The position numbers and the translations under genes were made by a program. A DNA stretch of 64,000 bases from Comamonas sp. SCN 65-56 (lineage in GTDB: Bacteria > Pseudomonadota > Gammaproteobacteria > Burkholderiales > Burkholderiaceae_C). This document shows, piece after piece, positions 32,349-40,989 of the stretch. The notes beneath the pieces were generated by a model. That model was not told the origin of the DNA, searched no databases, and saw only the letters and a list, made by a program, of their open reading frames with translations. The stretch spans positions 1 through 64,000 of the forward strand of contig NZ_MEDS01000012.1 of assembly GCF_001724135.1 (NCBI RefSeq), written 5' to 3'. The stretch's first letter is position 1. The number at the start of each line of letters is the position of its first letter.

Positions 32349-33350
32349 TCAGCGGCACTCGGCCGTTTTTGCGCCGCCGCGGGTTCCGATCCAGGTGAGG
32401 ATGCGCGCAAGCAGCTTCAAATCGCGCGCCATGGCGACATGGCCGACGCCGGCCACCAGCCAGTTGCTGCCTGACGGGAAGGTGGCTGTGGCAGGCGGGA
32501 AAACGATCTGGTCGGTCTGCGCATGCACACTCAGCCGGGGGATCTGCGACAGGCGTTCGCTCTGTTCGGTTTCGCGCTGCTGCAAGGCCTGCAGCCAGGG
32601 GCTGTGCTGGCGCATCTGCTGCCCGTTGGGTGTGTGCGCCAGCCTGGAGAGCCAGGTGCCGCGGTGCGGCGTGCCCAGCGTCACGATGCCGGCGATGCGC
32701 TGCTCTGCATCGGGCGTTGCCGCAGCCCAGACGCGCGCCACCAGACCGCCCATGCTGTGGCAGACCAGCCAGGGTTTGGCGCTGCCCAGCGATGCGGCGC
32801 GCGCGACGGCGTCGTCGACCAGCGGGATGTAGCGGTCGATGGGGCCGAAAACCGGCTCCAGGTTGACGCTGGCGTAGGGCCATCTTCGGTGCGTGAGTTC
32901 GCGCATCCAGCGCCGCCAGATGCCGCGGTTGCAGACATAGCCGTGGATCAGCACCAGCGGGGGTTGTGTGCTGTCGTGCGCGCCGCCCGGCAGGCTGTCG
33001 GGGTAATCGCGCCAGCGAAAGGCCTGCTCGAAGGTGAACACCGACAGGCATGCGCGCGCCTCGCGCAGCGCGGCGTCGTGGAAGCCGGGCCAGGTGACCG
33101 CGGGCGTGGGATCTGCGCAGCGCCGGCTGATCGCTCGCGCCCACAGCATGAGCAGGATCTGGCTGAGCCCGAGCACGGCCAGCAGCAGCAGCGCCGCCGC
33201 TGGCAGCCACAGCCACCAGGGCATCCCGGCCGTGCGCGGCCAAAGCCGCAGCAGCAGTGCGCAAGAAAGCAGCCCGGCCAGCAGCATTCCTATCTCGCGC
33301 CGGGCGAGGGCGGACACTGTGGCTGGGGCGGGCGTCGAAGCGTGCTGCAT
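32349..33350 (-). CDS. Membrane-anchored alpha/beta-hydrolase (lipase/esterase)
   Basis: A 333-residue protein with two N-terminal hydrophobic segments (IGMLLAGLLSCALLLRL and LWLPAAALLLLAVLGL), then a hydrolase domain with LVLIHGYVCNRGIW for the oxyanion loop and the nucleophile elbow CHSMGG. A C-terminal GVGHVAMA probably holds the catalytic His. It is the first gene of the wax operon strand and divergent from the FFLEELY/phasin strand. Hydrolysis of stored neutral lipid is inferred. Confidence 0.82.
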   Translation of the reverse strand: MQHASTPAPATVSALARREIGMLLAGLLSCALLLRLWPRTAGMPWWLWLPAAALLLLAVLGLSQILLMLWARAISRRCADPTPAVTWPGFHDAALREARACLSVFTFEQAFRWRDYPDSLPGGAHDSTQPPLVLIHGYVCNRGIWRRWMRELTHRRWPYASVNLEPVFGPIDRYIPLVDDAVARAASLGSAKPWLVCHSMGGLVARVWAAATPDAEQRIAGIVTLGTPHRGTWLSRLAHTPNGQQMRQHSPWLQALQQRETEQSERLSQIPRLSVHAQTDQIVFPPATATFPSGSNWLVAGVGHVAMARDLKLLARILTWIGTRGGAKTAECR

Positions 33351-33400
33351 GGTGGGTGTGTAGCGTAGTCAGTGCCCTGCGGGCTTTCAAGGTCCAACTC

Positions 33401-33416
33401 TAGAGTGGACACTCTA
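33401..33416. promoter_or_regulatory. Palindromic operator-like site between divergent granule operons
   Basis: TAGAGTGGACACTCTA is a perfect palindrome with 7-bp arms and a 2-bp centre, in the 113-bp spacer between the lipase gene and the FFLEELY gene. A related site with 13 of 16 identities lies upstream of the phasin gene. It is a plausible binding site for the TetR/PhaD-like regulator encoded nearby. Confidence 0.5.
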
Positions 33417-33463
33417 CAAGCAGCAGCGCTTGCGTTCCATGATGTCTGCGTTCTCTTCCTTCA

Positions 33464-34216
33464 ATGCCGTCCACCATGTCTTCCATCCCCTCGCACGGCC
33501 ACGCCCAGGCGATCCGGCGCGACCTGCAGGCCATCCAGCGCCTGCGGGCGCAGGCGGCTGACGACGGCCTGCGGGATGCCGTCAACGCGATCAAGCAGTT
33601 TCAGTCCCGCCGTTTTTCGGCAACCTATGCCGATTGCCTGCACGGCGGGCCGATGCGGCCGGCGGCGCAGTTCTTCCTCGACGAGCTCTACGGTCCGCAT
33701 GATTTTTCCCGGCGCGACGCGCAGTTCGATCGCATTGCGGGCAGCATAGAGCGCTTGTTCCCGGACCATGTGGGACAGCTCGCCGAGAACCTCGCGCGGC
33801 TGCATGGCCTGTCGGAAGCGCTGGACTTTACGATGGCGCAGCATTGGCGCGCCTGCCCACCCGCATCCACGTCCGTCGAGCGGTATGTGAGCAGCTGGCG
33901 CCAGACGGGATCGCAGCAACAACGCCACGAGCAATTGCAACTGGTGACCGAACTGGGCGACGCTCTGGCGCGACTCACGCGCATGAAGGCCTTGCGGCTG
34001 GCGCTGCGCATGATGCGTGCGCCCGCCAAGGCTGCGGGTCTGGCAGCGCTGCAGCGCACTTTGGAGGCAGGCTTTGATGCATTTGCCGCCTTGCCCGATC
34101 CGCAGGCCTTCCTGTCACTGGTGCACGAGCGCGAAGCGACAGCGATCGACACGCTGTTTCAGAGCGACCGCGCCGCCGCCTGCGCCTGGTTGCAGTCGCA
34201 GCTGGGCGCAGCCTGA
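33464..34216 (+). CDS. FFLEELY-motif family protein
   Basis: A 250-residue soluble, mostly helical protein of unknown function. It contains RRFSATYADCL and the family motif as FFLDELYGPHDFSRRD. An in-frame ATG at 33476 is an alternative start. It opens the plus-strand half of the granule locus and lies 94 nt before the phasin gene. Apart from its family name I cannot assign a role. Confidence 0.72.
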   Translation: MPSTMSSIPSHGHAQAIRRDLQAIQRLRAQAADDGLRDAVNAIKQFQSRRFSATYADCLHGGPMRPAAQFFLDELYGPHDFSRRDAQFDRIAGSIERLFPDHVGQLAENLARLHGLSEALDFTMAQHWRACPPASTSVERYVSSWRQTGSQQQRHEQLQLVTELGDALARLTRMKALRLALRMMRAPAKAAGLAALQRTLEAGFDAFAALPDPQAFLSLVHEREATAIDTLFQSDRAAACAWLQSQLGAA

Positions 34217-34230
34217 GCCTTTTCATTTTC

Positions 34231-34246
34231 TAGACTGCACGCTCTA
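34231..34246. promoter_or_regulatory. Operator-like site upstream of the phasin gene
   Basis: TAGACTGCACGCTCTA differs at three positions from the perfect palindrome TAGAGTGGACACTCTA at 33401. It lies 65-80 nt before the phasin start, in an A+T-richer spacer likely to hold the phasin promoter. Confidence 0.45.
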
Positions 34247-34310
34247 CCAAAGCACAGCCGTCGTCCCTACAGTTCCGTCATCGCACCACTTTTTCTCACA
34301 GGAGATTTCC

Positions 34311-35009
34311 ATGGCTACCAAGAAGACCGCTTCCACCGCTTCGAGCAAGCGTCCCGCCGCTTCCAAGTCGGCTTCCAAGACCGCTGCCAAGACTACTTCC
34401 AAAGCGTCTGGCAAGAAGGCATCGAGCAGCAAGAAGACGCTGCCCTATCCCTTCGCCAACCTGCCGCTGCCGGCGCCGCTGAACGAGAAGGCGCAGCAGA
34501 TCTGGGCCGCCGGCCTCGCGGCCTTTGCCAACGCGCAGGCCGAGGGCGGCAAAGTGGGGCAGTTGTTCGAGACGCTGGTCCAGGAAGGGCAGTCGCTGCA
34601 GCGCAAGGCGCAGGATCTGGCCGGCATGCGCGTTCAGAAGGCGCAGGACCGCATCAACTCCATCGCCAAGGACATCACCGCCACCGCCGCCGGCAAGCTG
34701 GACCGTTTCGAAGGCATTTTTGAAGGCCGTGTGGAGCGCGTGATGGACAAGTTCGGCGTGCCCTCGGCGCGCGAAATGGGCCAGCTGCTCTCGCGCATCG
34801 AAGAGCTCAACGAGCGTGTGGTGCAGTTGACCCAGGCCATCACTGGCAAAGTCATGGCACCCGTGAAGCAGGCGCGTGCCGCCAGCGCCAAAGCGGCAGC
34901 AAAGGCGCCCGCTGCAAAGAAACCGGCTGCAAAAAAAGCGGCTGTCAAAAAGAGCACTGCCAAGCAAGCCAAGCCGAAGACGGCGTTTGACGAGGTCCAA
35001 AAGGCCTGA
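34311..35009 (+). CDS. Phasin-family granule-associated protein (PhaF/PhaI-like)
   Basis: A 232-residue phasin-like protein. A basic N-terminal region of about 40 residues (TASSKRPAASKSASKTAAK) is followed by a helical granule-binding domain (QQIWAAGLAAFANAQAEGGK to LNERVVQLTQAITGK) and a C-terminal histone-H1-like Ala/Lys-rich tail. In pseudomonads PhaF uses such a tail to tie PHA granules to the nucleoid. A GGAG site precedes the ATG. No PHA synthase is in the window, while a wax synthase is. Confidence 0.85.
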   Translation: MATKKTASTASSKRPAASKSASKTAAKTTSKASGKKASSSKKTLPYPFANLPLPAPLNEKAQQIWAAGLAAFANAQAEGGKVGQLFETLVQEGQSLQRKAQDLAGMRVQKAQDRINSIAKDITATAAGKLDRFEGIFEGRVERVMDKFGVPSAREMGQLLSRIEELNERVVQLTQAITGKVMAPVKQARAASAKAAAKAPAAKKPAAKKAAVKKSTAKQAKPKTAFDEVQKA

Positions 35010-35111
35010 ACCATGCAGGGAGCACCCGCGGGTTGACCTGCGCGGCGGCTCCCCCGAGAATGCCTTTCGGCGACGCTGGTGCCGCCGTCTGTCTATCTGA
35101 AACCCTAGCGC

Positions 35112-36344
35112 ATGCCCACCAAAGCCAAGGCCTTGCCTGCTCGACCGATGACAAAGCCCCGGGTGGCCCTGGCGCTGGCGGGCGGCGGTCCGCTGGGGGC
35201 GATTTACGAAATTGGCGCGTTGTGCGCGCTCGATGAGTGCCTGTACGGGCTCAAGCTGCACCAATGCAGCGATTACATCGGCGTGTCGGCCGGGGCCTTC
35301 ATTGCGGCCGGTCTGGCCAACGGCATTCGCCCGCGGGACATGTGCCACATGTTCATCGATGACCCGCTGGCCGATGAAGACTTCGACATGAACGCGCTGC
35401 TGCGCCCGGCCTGGGCCGAGGTGCTGCAGCGCAGCGCACGCGCGCCGTGGCTGCTGGCACAGGGCTTGTGGGGCTGGGCCGCGCAAGGCCATTCACTCGG
35501 CAGCATTCTGGAGACGCTGGGGGCGGCGCTGCCGACGGGCTTGCTGGACAACGAGGCCGTGCACCGCGAGATCGAGGCGCTGCTCACGCGCAAGGGGCGC
35601 TGTAACGATTTCCGCCAGCTCAAGGCCAGCCTGACGCTGGTGGCCACGGACCTCGATAGCGGCGATGCCGCGCCGTTCGGCCAGCCTGGATGGGAGCATG
35701 TGCCGATCTCGCGCGCCATCGTCGCCAGCGCAGCCTTGCCCGGGCTGTTCCCGCCGGTGGAAATCGACGGACGCCACTATGCCGACGGCGCGCTCAAGAA
35801 GACCATGCACGCCTCGATCGCGCTGGAGCAGGGTGTGGACATTCTCATCTGCCTCAACCCGTTGGTGCCGTTTCTGGCCAACCAGGGCGTGACGGAGCGC
35901 GAGCGCATTCCGCCGCTGGTGCGCGGCGGCCTGCCCGTGGTGCTGAACCAGACCTTCCGCTCGCTGATCCACTCGCGGCTGGAGCTGGGCATGAAGCATT
36001 ACGCGCAGGATTATCCCGACACCGACATCGTGCTGCTCGAACCCGACCACCGCGATGCGCAGATGTTTCTGGCCAACACCTTCAGCTACCGCCAGCGCCG
36101 CGAACTGGCCGAGCACGCTTACCAGCAGACGCGGCACTGGTTGCGCCTGAATGCGGTGCGGCTGACGCAGGTGTTTGCGCGCCACGGCATTGGCTTTGAC
36201 GCTGAAATGCTGCACGACAAAAATCGCCATCTGGTGGTTGGCATGCTCCAAAGCCCTGCACCCGCCGCGCGCCTGAATGCGGTGCTCGATGCACTGGAGG
36301 CGGCCATGAAGACCGGGCTTGAACCCAAGCGCGCGCCCGCATGA
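35112..36344 (+). CDS. Patatin-like phospholipase
   Basis: A patatin-fold lipid hydrolase of 410 residues. It has the oxyanion-hole motif LALAGGGPLGAIYE, the nucleophile elbow GVSAGA and the catalytic Asp in YADGALKKT, i.e. a Ser-Asp dyad. The first 15 residues are basic; an in-frame ATG at 35148 (MTKPRVALAL) is an alternative start. Its stop overlaps the TetR gene (ATGA). It probably acts on acyl lipids at granules or membranes. Confidence 0.87.
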   Translation: MPTKAKALPARPMTKPRVALALAGGGPLGAIYEIGALCALDECLYGLKLHQCSDYIGVSAGAFIAAGLANGIRPRDMCHMFIDDPLADEDFDMNALLRPAWAEVLQRSARAPWLLAQGLWGWAAQGHSLGSILETLGAALPTGLLDNEAVHREIEALLTRKGRCNDFRQLKASLTLVATDLDSGDAAPFGQPGWEHVPISRAIVASAALPGLFPPVEIDGRHYADGALKKTMHASIALEQGVDILICLNPLVPFLANQGVTERERIPPLVRGGLPVVLNQTFRSLIHSRLELGMKHYAQDYPDTDIVLLEPDHRDAQMFLANTFSYRQRRELAEHAYQQTRHWLRLNAVRLTQVFARHGIGFDAEMLHDKNRHLVVGMLQSPAPAARLNAVLDALEAAMKTGLEPKRAPA

Positions 36345-37012
36345 AGCCGCGCAAGGCCCACCCCACGGCAGAGCGCATCCTGGCGGCGACGCTGGCCTTG
36401 TACAACCGCTTTGGCGAGGCCAATGTCTCCACCGGGCTCATCTCCAGCGAGTTGGGCATCAGCCCCGGCAATCTCTATTACCACTTCCCGGCCAAGGAAG
36501 AGCTGACCAATGCGCTGCTGGAGCGCTACATGCGCGCCGTCGAGCCACTGGCGCAGGCGGCGGCCGAGGTGGGCAGCCTGGAGGACGCGTGGTTCCTGCT
36601 GCACACTTGGCTGGAACATATCCGCGACTACCGCTTCATCTACCGCGACATCAGCGATCTGATTTCGCGCAACCGCCATCTGGAGCAGCAATTCAGGCAA
36701 TTGCTGGACCGCAAGCAGCAGGCGATGCAGGGCATGGTCAGCGGCCTGGAGCGCCATGGCGTCATCGATATCTCGGGCAGCGAGCGCGAGCGCCTGAGCG
36801 GGCAGCTGGTGTTCACCATCAATTACTGGCTGAATTTTGAATACGCGCTGCAGCCGCGGCTGGACGAGCAGCCCGAGCATGCGCAACAATGTCTGGTGCG
36901 CGGCGCCTGGCAATTGCTGGGGTTGCTCGCTCCCTACGTTCGCAGCGATGCGCGGCAAGAGCTGGACCGTCTGATGCAGCTCTACCAGTTGCCGGTAAGC
37001 CCGCCGCGCTGA
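36341..37012 (+). CDS. TetR-family regulator, PhaD-like
   Basis: A 223-residue TetR regulator. Its HTH region NVSTGLISSELGISPGNLYYHFPAKEEL closely recalls PhaD of pseudomonads, which controls phasin genes in response to acyl-CoA-type ligands. The effector domain has DYRFIYRDISDLISRN. It is coupled to the patatin gene through ATGA. The paired TAGAGTG-type palindromes at 33.4 and 34.2 kb are candidate binding sites. Confidence 0.85.
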   Translation: MKPRKAHPTAERILAATLALYNRFGEANVSTGLISSELGISPGNLYYHFPAKEELTNALLERYMRAVEPLAQAAAEVGSLEDAWFLLHTWLEHIRDYRFIYRDISDLISRNRHLEQQFRQLLDRKQQAMQGMVSGLERHGVIDISGSERERLSGQLVFTINYWLNFEYALQPRLDEQPEHAQQCLVRGAWQLLGLLAPYVRSDARQELDRLMQLYQLPVSPPR

Positions 37013-37052
37013 TGCGACGCCCGTCACCACCTCACCCGCCACAGGAGTCCCA

Positions 37053-37400
37053 GTGCCCGCAATCCAGGTTCAGCGTGAACACCAGCTTGGCATGGCACAG
37101 GCGCGGCGCATGGCGGCGCAGTGGCAGGCGCGGGTGGAGCAAGAGTTTGACATGCGTTGCACGGTCGACAAGGGCAAGGCCCAGGACAGCATCGCGTTCG
37201 AGCGCCCGGGCCTGAAGGGGTGCTTGCTGGTGAGCGCTTCAGCGTTTGATCTGCAGGTGCAGCTGGGGCTGCTGATGGGCGTGTTCAAGCAGCGCATCGA
37301 GAGCGAGATCATCGACAACCTCGATCAACTGCTCAGCGAGCATGCGCCCGAATCCAGGCCCAAGCCCAAACCCAAGGCCAGGTCCAGGGCCAAGGCCTGA
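37053..37400 (+). CDS. Polyhydroxyalkanoic acid system family protein
   Basis: A 115-residue protein of the PHA_gran_rgn family often encoded beside phasin genes. It has GMAQARRMAAQWQARVEQEFDM and VQLGLLMGVFKQRIESEI, then a short Lys/Pro/Arg-rich tail. The GTG start has AGGAG 5 nt upstream. The function is unknown, but it associates with PHA-granule loci. It is convergent with the acyl-CoA-binding protein gene. Confidence 0.83.
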   Translation: MPAIQVQREHQLGMAQARRMAAQWQARVEQEFDMRCTVDKGKAQDSIAFERPGLKGCLLVSASAFDLQVQLGLLMGVFKQRIESEIIDNLDQLLSEHAPESRPKPKPKARSRAKA

Positions 37401-37421
37401 CCCCGGGCTGCCCGCGGCGTT

Positions 37422-37676
37422 TCAGCCGAGCGATTCAATCAGGTCGACATAGTCCTGCATCGCCTCATCGGTGCCAGTGCCCTTGAGCTTGTCCCAGGCA
37501 TCCCATTTGGCGCGGCCGACCGGGTCGAGCAGACCGGGGCGCTTGCCGCTGCAATCACCCTCGGTGGCCTGCTTGTAGAGTGAGTAGATTTTCAGCAGCG
37601 TGGCGTTGTCCGGCCGCGCGGACAGTTTCTTTGAATTGGTGACGGCGGTCTTGAACTGCGCTTTGAGGGTGGCCAT
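37422..37676 (-). CDS. Acyl-CoA-binding protein
   Basis: A complete small acyl-CoA-binding protein of 84 residues with the family signatures LLKIYSLYKQATEGD and KWDAWDKLKGT. Such proteins buffer and deliver long-chain acyl-CoA. Being next to a wax ester/granule locus, it may hand acyl-CoA to the synthase or reductase. It is a separate transcription unit from the convergent PHA-system gene. Confidence 0.93.
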   Translation of the reverse strand: MATLKAQFKTAVTNSKKLSARPDNATLLKIYSLYKQATEGDCSGKRPGLLDPVGRAKWDAWDKLKGTGTDEAMQDYVDLIESLG

Positions 37677-37817
37677 GAAAAGTCTCCTTGCGTGCGGTAG
37701 GGGGTGAAATCGCCGGCCCGTTCAGCAGGCAGGCGCAGACGGATTCTGCCGCAGTCGGGGCGTGGCAGCATCGGAATGCCAGCCGGTCGGGGTGGGCGTG
37801 ATTTTTGGAATCTGGAA

Positions 37818-38837
37818 TTACAATTTTGAGAGCTTGACGCGCACGCGTGGCATGACTTCAAGCGCAAAAAGGCGCATGGAATGCGCGACATGCTCGGGCG
37901 CCAGGCCGCCGAAGTAATGCTGCGTCATCAGATGATCCACACCCATCTGGTGTAGTTCAACCACTTTGTCCACGACGTGATCGATCGAGCCGAACAGCGA
38001 CAGACCGCTTTGGAGGATGTCGTCATAGGTCTGGCGCCTGGCATACAGCCGGGTCTTGACGTACAGATCAAACGGATCGGCCGCGAGCGCACGCGCACGT
38101 TCGTCGGTCTCGGCCACATGCGTGTGCAGGCTGACCACGGCATCGCCCGGCTGATAGGGCTTGCCCGCCTCGGCTCGCCCGCGCTTGAATTCGTCCACGA
38201 TCTGCGCCACATCGGCCCAGCCATCGACCGAGGCATAAGGGACGGAGATGATGGCGTGCCCTGCGCGCCCGACATGGAAGGCCGCCTCGCGGCGCAGGAT
38301 GGCTACGGCGATCATCGGGGGCTTTTGCAGTGGCAGCACATTGAGCTGCACCGCATCAATGTGGTTGTGTTTGCCGTGGTAGGTCAGCCGCTCGCCGGCC
38401 AGCAGGCGCGTGACGATTTCCAGGTTCTCGTCGAAGCGATCGCGCTTTTCTTCCAGCGGGATGCCGTAGCCCTCGAACTCATGCTTGAGGTAGCCCGAGC
38501 CAACGCCCAGAAACAGTCGCCCGCCCGAGAGCACGTCGACCATCGCAAAATTTTCGGCCACCTCCAGCGGGTTGTGCAGCGTGAGCACCGAAATCGCCGA
38601 ACCGATGCGAATGCGCCGGGTGTGGTTGGCCAGGTGCGCCATCATGATGGCGGCGTTGGGGATGGCGCCGTATTCGTGGAAATGGTGCTCGGCGACGAAG
38701 AAGGTGTCGTAGCCGAGCTGGTCGGCCAGCGCGGCCTGGTCGGAGACCTCCTTGTAGATATCGGCGACGGTGCGGGTAAAGCCCGGAAATTTTTCCGGCG
38801 GGTAGTGGTCGTTGACGGAAAAGATCGAAAAACGCAT
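37818..38837 (-). CDS. Luciferase-like (LLM-class) flavin-dependent monooxygenase
   Basis: A flavin-dependent oxidoreductase of 339 residues with the bacterial luciferase fold: FFVAEHHFHEYGAIPNAAIMMAHLA and GRLFLGVGSGYLKHEFEGYGI are typical. The ATG at 38837 has CAGGAGACA upstream, the same ribosome-site style as the granule genes; the track start is upstream in the promoter. The substrate is unknown. Confidence 0.85.
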   Translation of the reverse strand: MRFSIFSVNDHYPPEKFPGFTRTVADIYKEVSDQAALADQLGYDTFFVAEHHFHEYGAIPNAAIMMAHLANHTRRIRIGSAISVLTLHNPLEVAENFAMVDVLSGGRLFLGVGSGYLKHEFEGYGIPLEEKRDRFDENLEIVTRLLAGERLTYHGKHNHIDAVQLNVLPLQKPPMIAVAILRREAAFHVGRAGHAIISVPYASVDGWADVAQIVDEFKRGRAEAGKPYQPGDAVVSLHTHVAETDERARALAADPFDLYVKTRLYARRQTYDDILQSGLSLFGSIDHVVDKVVELHQMGVDHLMTQHYFGGLAPEHVAHSMRLFALEVMPRVRVKLSKL

Positions 38838-38959
38838 GCCTTGTCTCCTGTTTTCGTTTATGTCTGCAATGTTCGGTGCAGTGTAGCGACCATGTTTTGC
38901 ATGAAGACTTGGCTGCGTATGATGCAGGCCACCCATACATCATTTGCGGAGACAAGAGC

Positions 38960-39724
38960 ATGCCCAATACCCATCTTCTCCTCGGCGACGGTGCGCACAA
39001 GGTGATTGCGCTGCATGGCTGGTTCGGCCATGCGAATGGCTGGGGCCCGTTTGCCCGGCAGCTGGACGGCAAGGCCTTCAGCTATGCCTTCATGGATTAC
39101 CGCGGCTACGGCGGCATGCGCGGCTCGGGTGGGCCCTACACCGTGCAGCAGATCGCGCAGGATGCGCTGGCGCTTGCCGACCACTTGGGATGGCAGCGCT
39201 TTTCGCTCATCGGCCATTCGATGGGCGGTGCAGCCATCCTGCAGGTGCTGGCACGTGCGCCTGAGCGGGTGCGCGCGCTCGTCGGCATCACCGCAGTGCC
39301 GGCCTCGGGCCTGCCCTTTGACGAGCAGGGCTGGCAACTCTTCACCTCGGCCGAGAGCGTGATGGCGGCGCGCCGCGGCATCATTGATTTCACTACCGGC
39401 AACCGCCTGAGCGGCGCCTGGCTGGATGCCATGGTGGCCAGCAGCCAGGCGCATTCGGATACTGAAGCCGTCGGTGGCTATCTGCCCTCGTGGGCCAAGA
39501 CCAATTGCGTCGAACAGGTCAAGGGCCAGGCGCTGCCGGTACTGGTGCTGCCCGGCGAGCATGACCCGGCGCTGGGCGAGGCGACGGCGCGCGCCACCTG
39601 GATGCAGCAATTTCCGCAGGCCGAACTGCAGGTGTTGGCGAACGCCGGGCACTACCCCATGGACGAAACGCCGGTGTGGCTGGCGACGGTGATAGAGAAA
39701 TTTCTTTCGGGCGTGCCGGCCTGA
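38960..39724 (+). CDS. Alpha/beta-hydrolase
   Basis: A soluble 254-residue hydrolase. It has VIALHGWFGHANGW for the oxyanion loop, the nucleophile elbow GHSMGG, the Asp in LPGEHDPALG and the His in NAGHYPMDETP. It starts at ATG 38960 after GGAGA and is divergent from the monooxygenase gene. The substrate is unknown. Confidence 0.85.
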   Translation: MPNTHLLLGDGAHKVIALHGWFGHANGWGPFARQLDGKAFSYAFMDYRGYGGMRGSGGPYTVQQIAQDALALADHLGWQRFSLIGHSMGGAAILQVLARAPERVRALVGITAVPASGLPFDEQGWQLFTSAESVMAARRGIIDFTTGNRLSGAWLDAMVASSQAHSDTEAVGGYLPSWAKTNCVEQVKGQALPVLVLPGEHDPALGEATARATWMQQFPQAELQVLANAGHYPMDETPVWLATVIEKFLSGVPA

Positions 39725-39738
39725 ACGCAGCGTTGAAC

Positions 39739-39765
39739 CCGCCTGGGCACGGCTCAGGCGGTTTG
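39739..39765 (+). terminator. Possible hairpin terminator after the hydrolase
   Basis: CCGCCTG and CAGGCGG are perfect arms around a 9-nt loop, followed by GTTTG. The stem overlaps the last codons of convergent ackA. The T-run is short, so this is tentative. Confidence 0.35.
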
Positions 39766-40989
39766 CGCCGCCAGCAACTCCAGCGTCTGCTGTGCGGCCA
39801 CCCACTCCTCATTGGTTTTTTCCACGCCCACGCTCACCCGGCTGCCCGCGGCCGAGATCGTCACTGCGTGGCGGGCGTTGGCCTGCGCGTCGATCTGCAC
39901 GCCCAGCCACCCCAGCCGCTCGCAGATGCGCGCGCGCAGCAGGTCGTTGTGCTCGCCGATGCCGGCGGTGAAGACGAGCATGTCCAGGCCGCCCAGCACG
40001 GCGGTGAGCGCGCCGATCTCGCGCACGATGCGCTGCACGTAGAGCGCAAGCGCCGCGCGTACGCGTTCGTTGCCCGCTTCCAGCGGCAGCAGTTCGCGCG
40101 GGTCAGGCGAGACGCCGGAGACGCCCAGCAGTCCGCTGTCGTGGTAGAGCATGGCGGCCACCGCGTCCGTGCTCAGCTTTTGCTCTTGCATCAGATAGAT
40201 CACCGCTCCAGGGTCCAGCAGCCCGCAGCGCGTGCCCATCATCAGCCCGTCGAGCGCGGAAAAGCCCATGGTGGTGGCCCGGCTTTGCAGGTTCTGCATC
40301 GCGCACAGGCTGGCGCCACTGCCCAGGTGCGCAACGATGGTGCGCCCGCATGCCAGATCACCATGGCGCTCGGGCAGTGCGCGGCTCATGAAGTCGTACG
40401 ACAGGCCATGAAAACCGTAGCGGCGAATGCCGGACTCCCAGGCCGACCAGGGCAGGGCGAACATCTGCTCGACTTGCGGCACGGTACGGTGAAACGCGGT
40501 GTCAAAGCAGGCCACCTGCGCCGTCGCTGGGTGCTGTTGCAGGATCAGGCTCATGGCCTTGAGCGGAAAGGGCTGGTGCAGCGGCGCCAGCGGTATCAGC
40601 GCGCGCAACTCGTCGATGACCGCCTGGGTGATGCGTGTGGGCGCAAAGTAGTGCTGCCCGCCATGCACCACGCGGTGCGCGACGGCCTTGAGCGGCGCGC
40701 CCTGCAGCTGCGCATTGACGCGCGCCAGGATGATCTGCAGCGCGGCGGTGGTCGGGTGCTCGGCATCCAGCACCAGGGGTAGCGGCGCGCGGCCCGACTC
40801 ATCCAGCGTCGGTTGCGCCTGGCCTATGCCTTGCACCTTGCCGCTGTAGAGCGCGGCGCGCGGCAGCGGCGTGCTGCCGGTATCGAACAGGGCGAACTTG
40901 ATGCTCGACGAGCCGCAGTTCAGGACGAGGATGGGGCCTTGATCGCTCATGGTGTTGCTCGGGCGGTGCATCGGCATGTCGGCGTTCAT
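39754..40989 (-). CDS. ackA: Acetate/propionate-family kinase (acetate kinase AckA)
   Basis: A 411-residue carboxylate kinase. It has ILVLNCGSSSIKFALFD at the N terminus, the core motif RRYGFHGLSYDFMSR, VAHLGSGASLCA and LVFTAGIGEHNDLLR. It interconverts acetate plus ATP and acetyl phosphate. The GTP/ATP fold and length are normal. It overlaps the Pta-like gene by ATGA, forming an Ack-Pta-type acyl-phosphate module. Confidence 0.92.
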   Translation of the reverse strand: MNADMPMHRPSNTMSDQGPILVLNCGSSSIKFALFDTGSTPLPRAALYSGKVQGIGQAQPTLDESGRAPLPLVLDAEHPTTAALQIILARVNAQLQGAPLKAVAHRVVHGGQHYFAPTRITQAVIDELRALIPLAPLHQPFPLKAMSLILQQHPATAQVACFDTAFHRTVPQVEQMFALPWSAWESGIRRYGFHGLSYDFMSRALPERHGDLACGRTIVAHLGSGASLCAMQNLQSRATTMGFSALDGLMMGTRCGLLDPGAVIYLMQEQKLSTDAVAAMLYHDSGLLGVSGVSPDPRELLPLEAGNERVRAALALYVQRIVREIGALTAVLGGLDMLVFTAGIGEHNDLLRARICERLGWLGVQIDAQANARHAVTISAAGSRVSVGVEKTNEEWVAAQQTLELLAAQTA

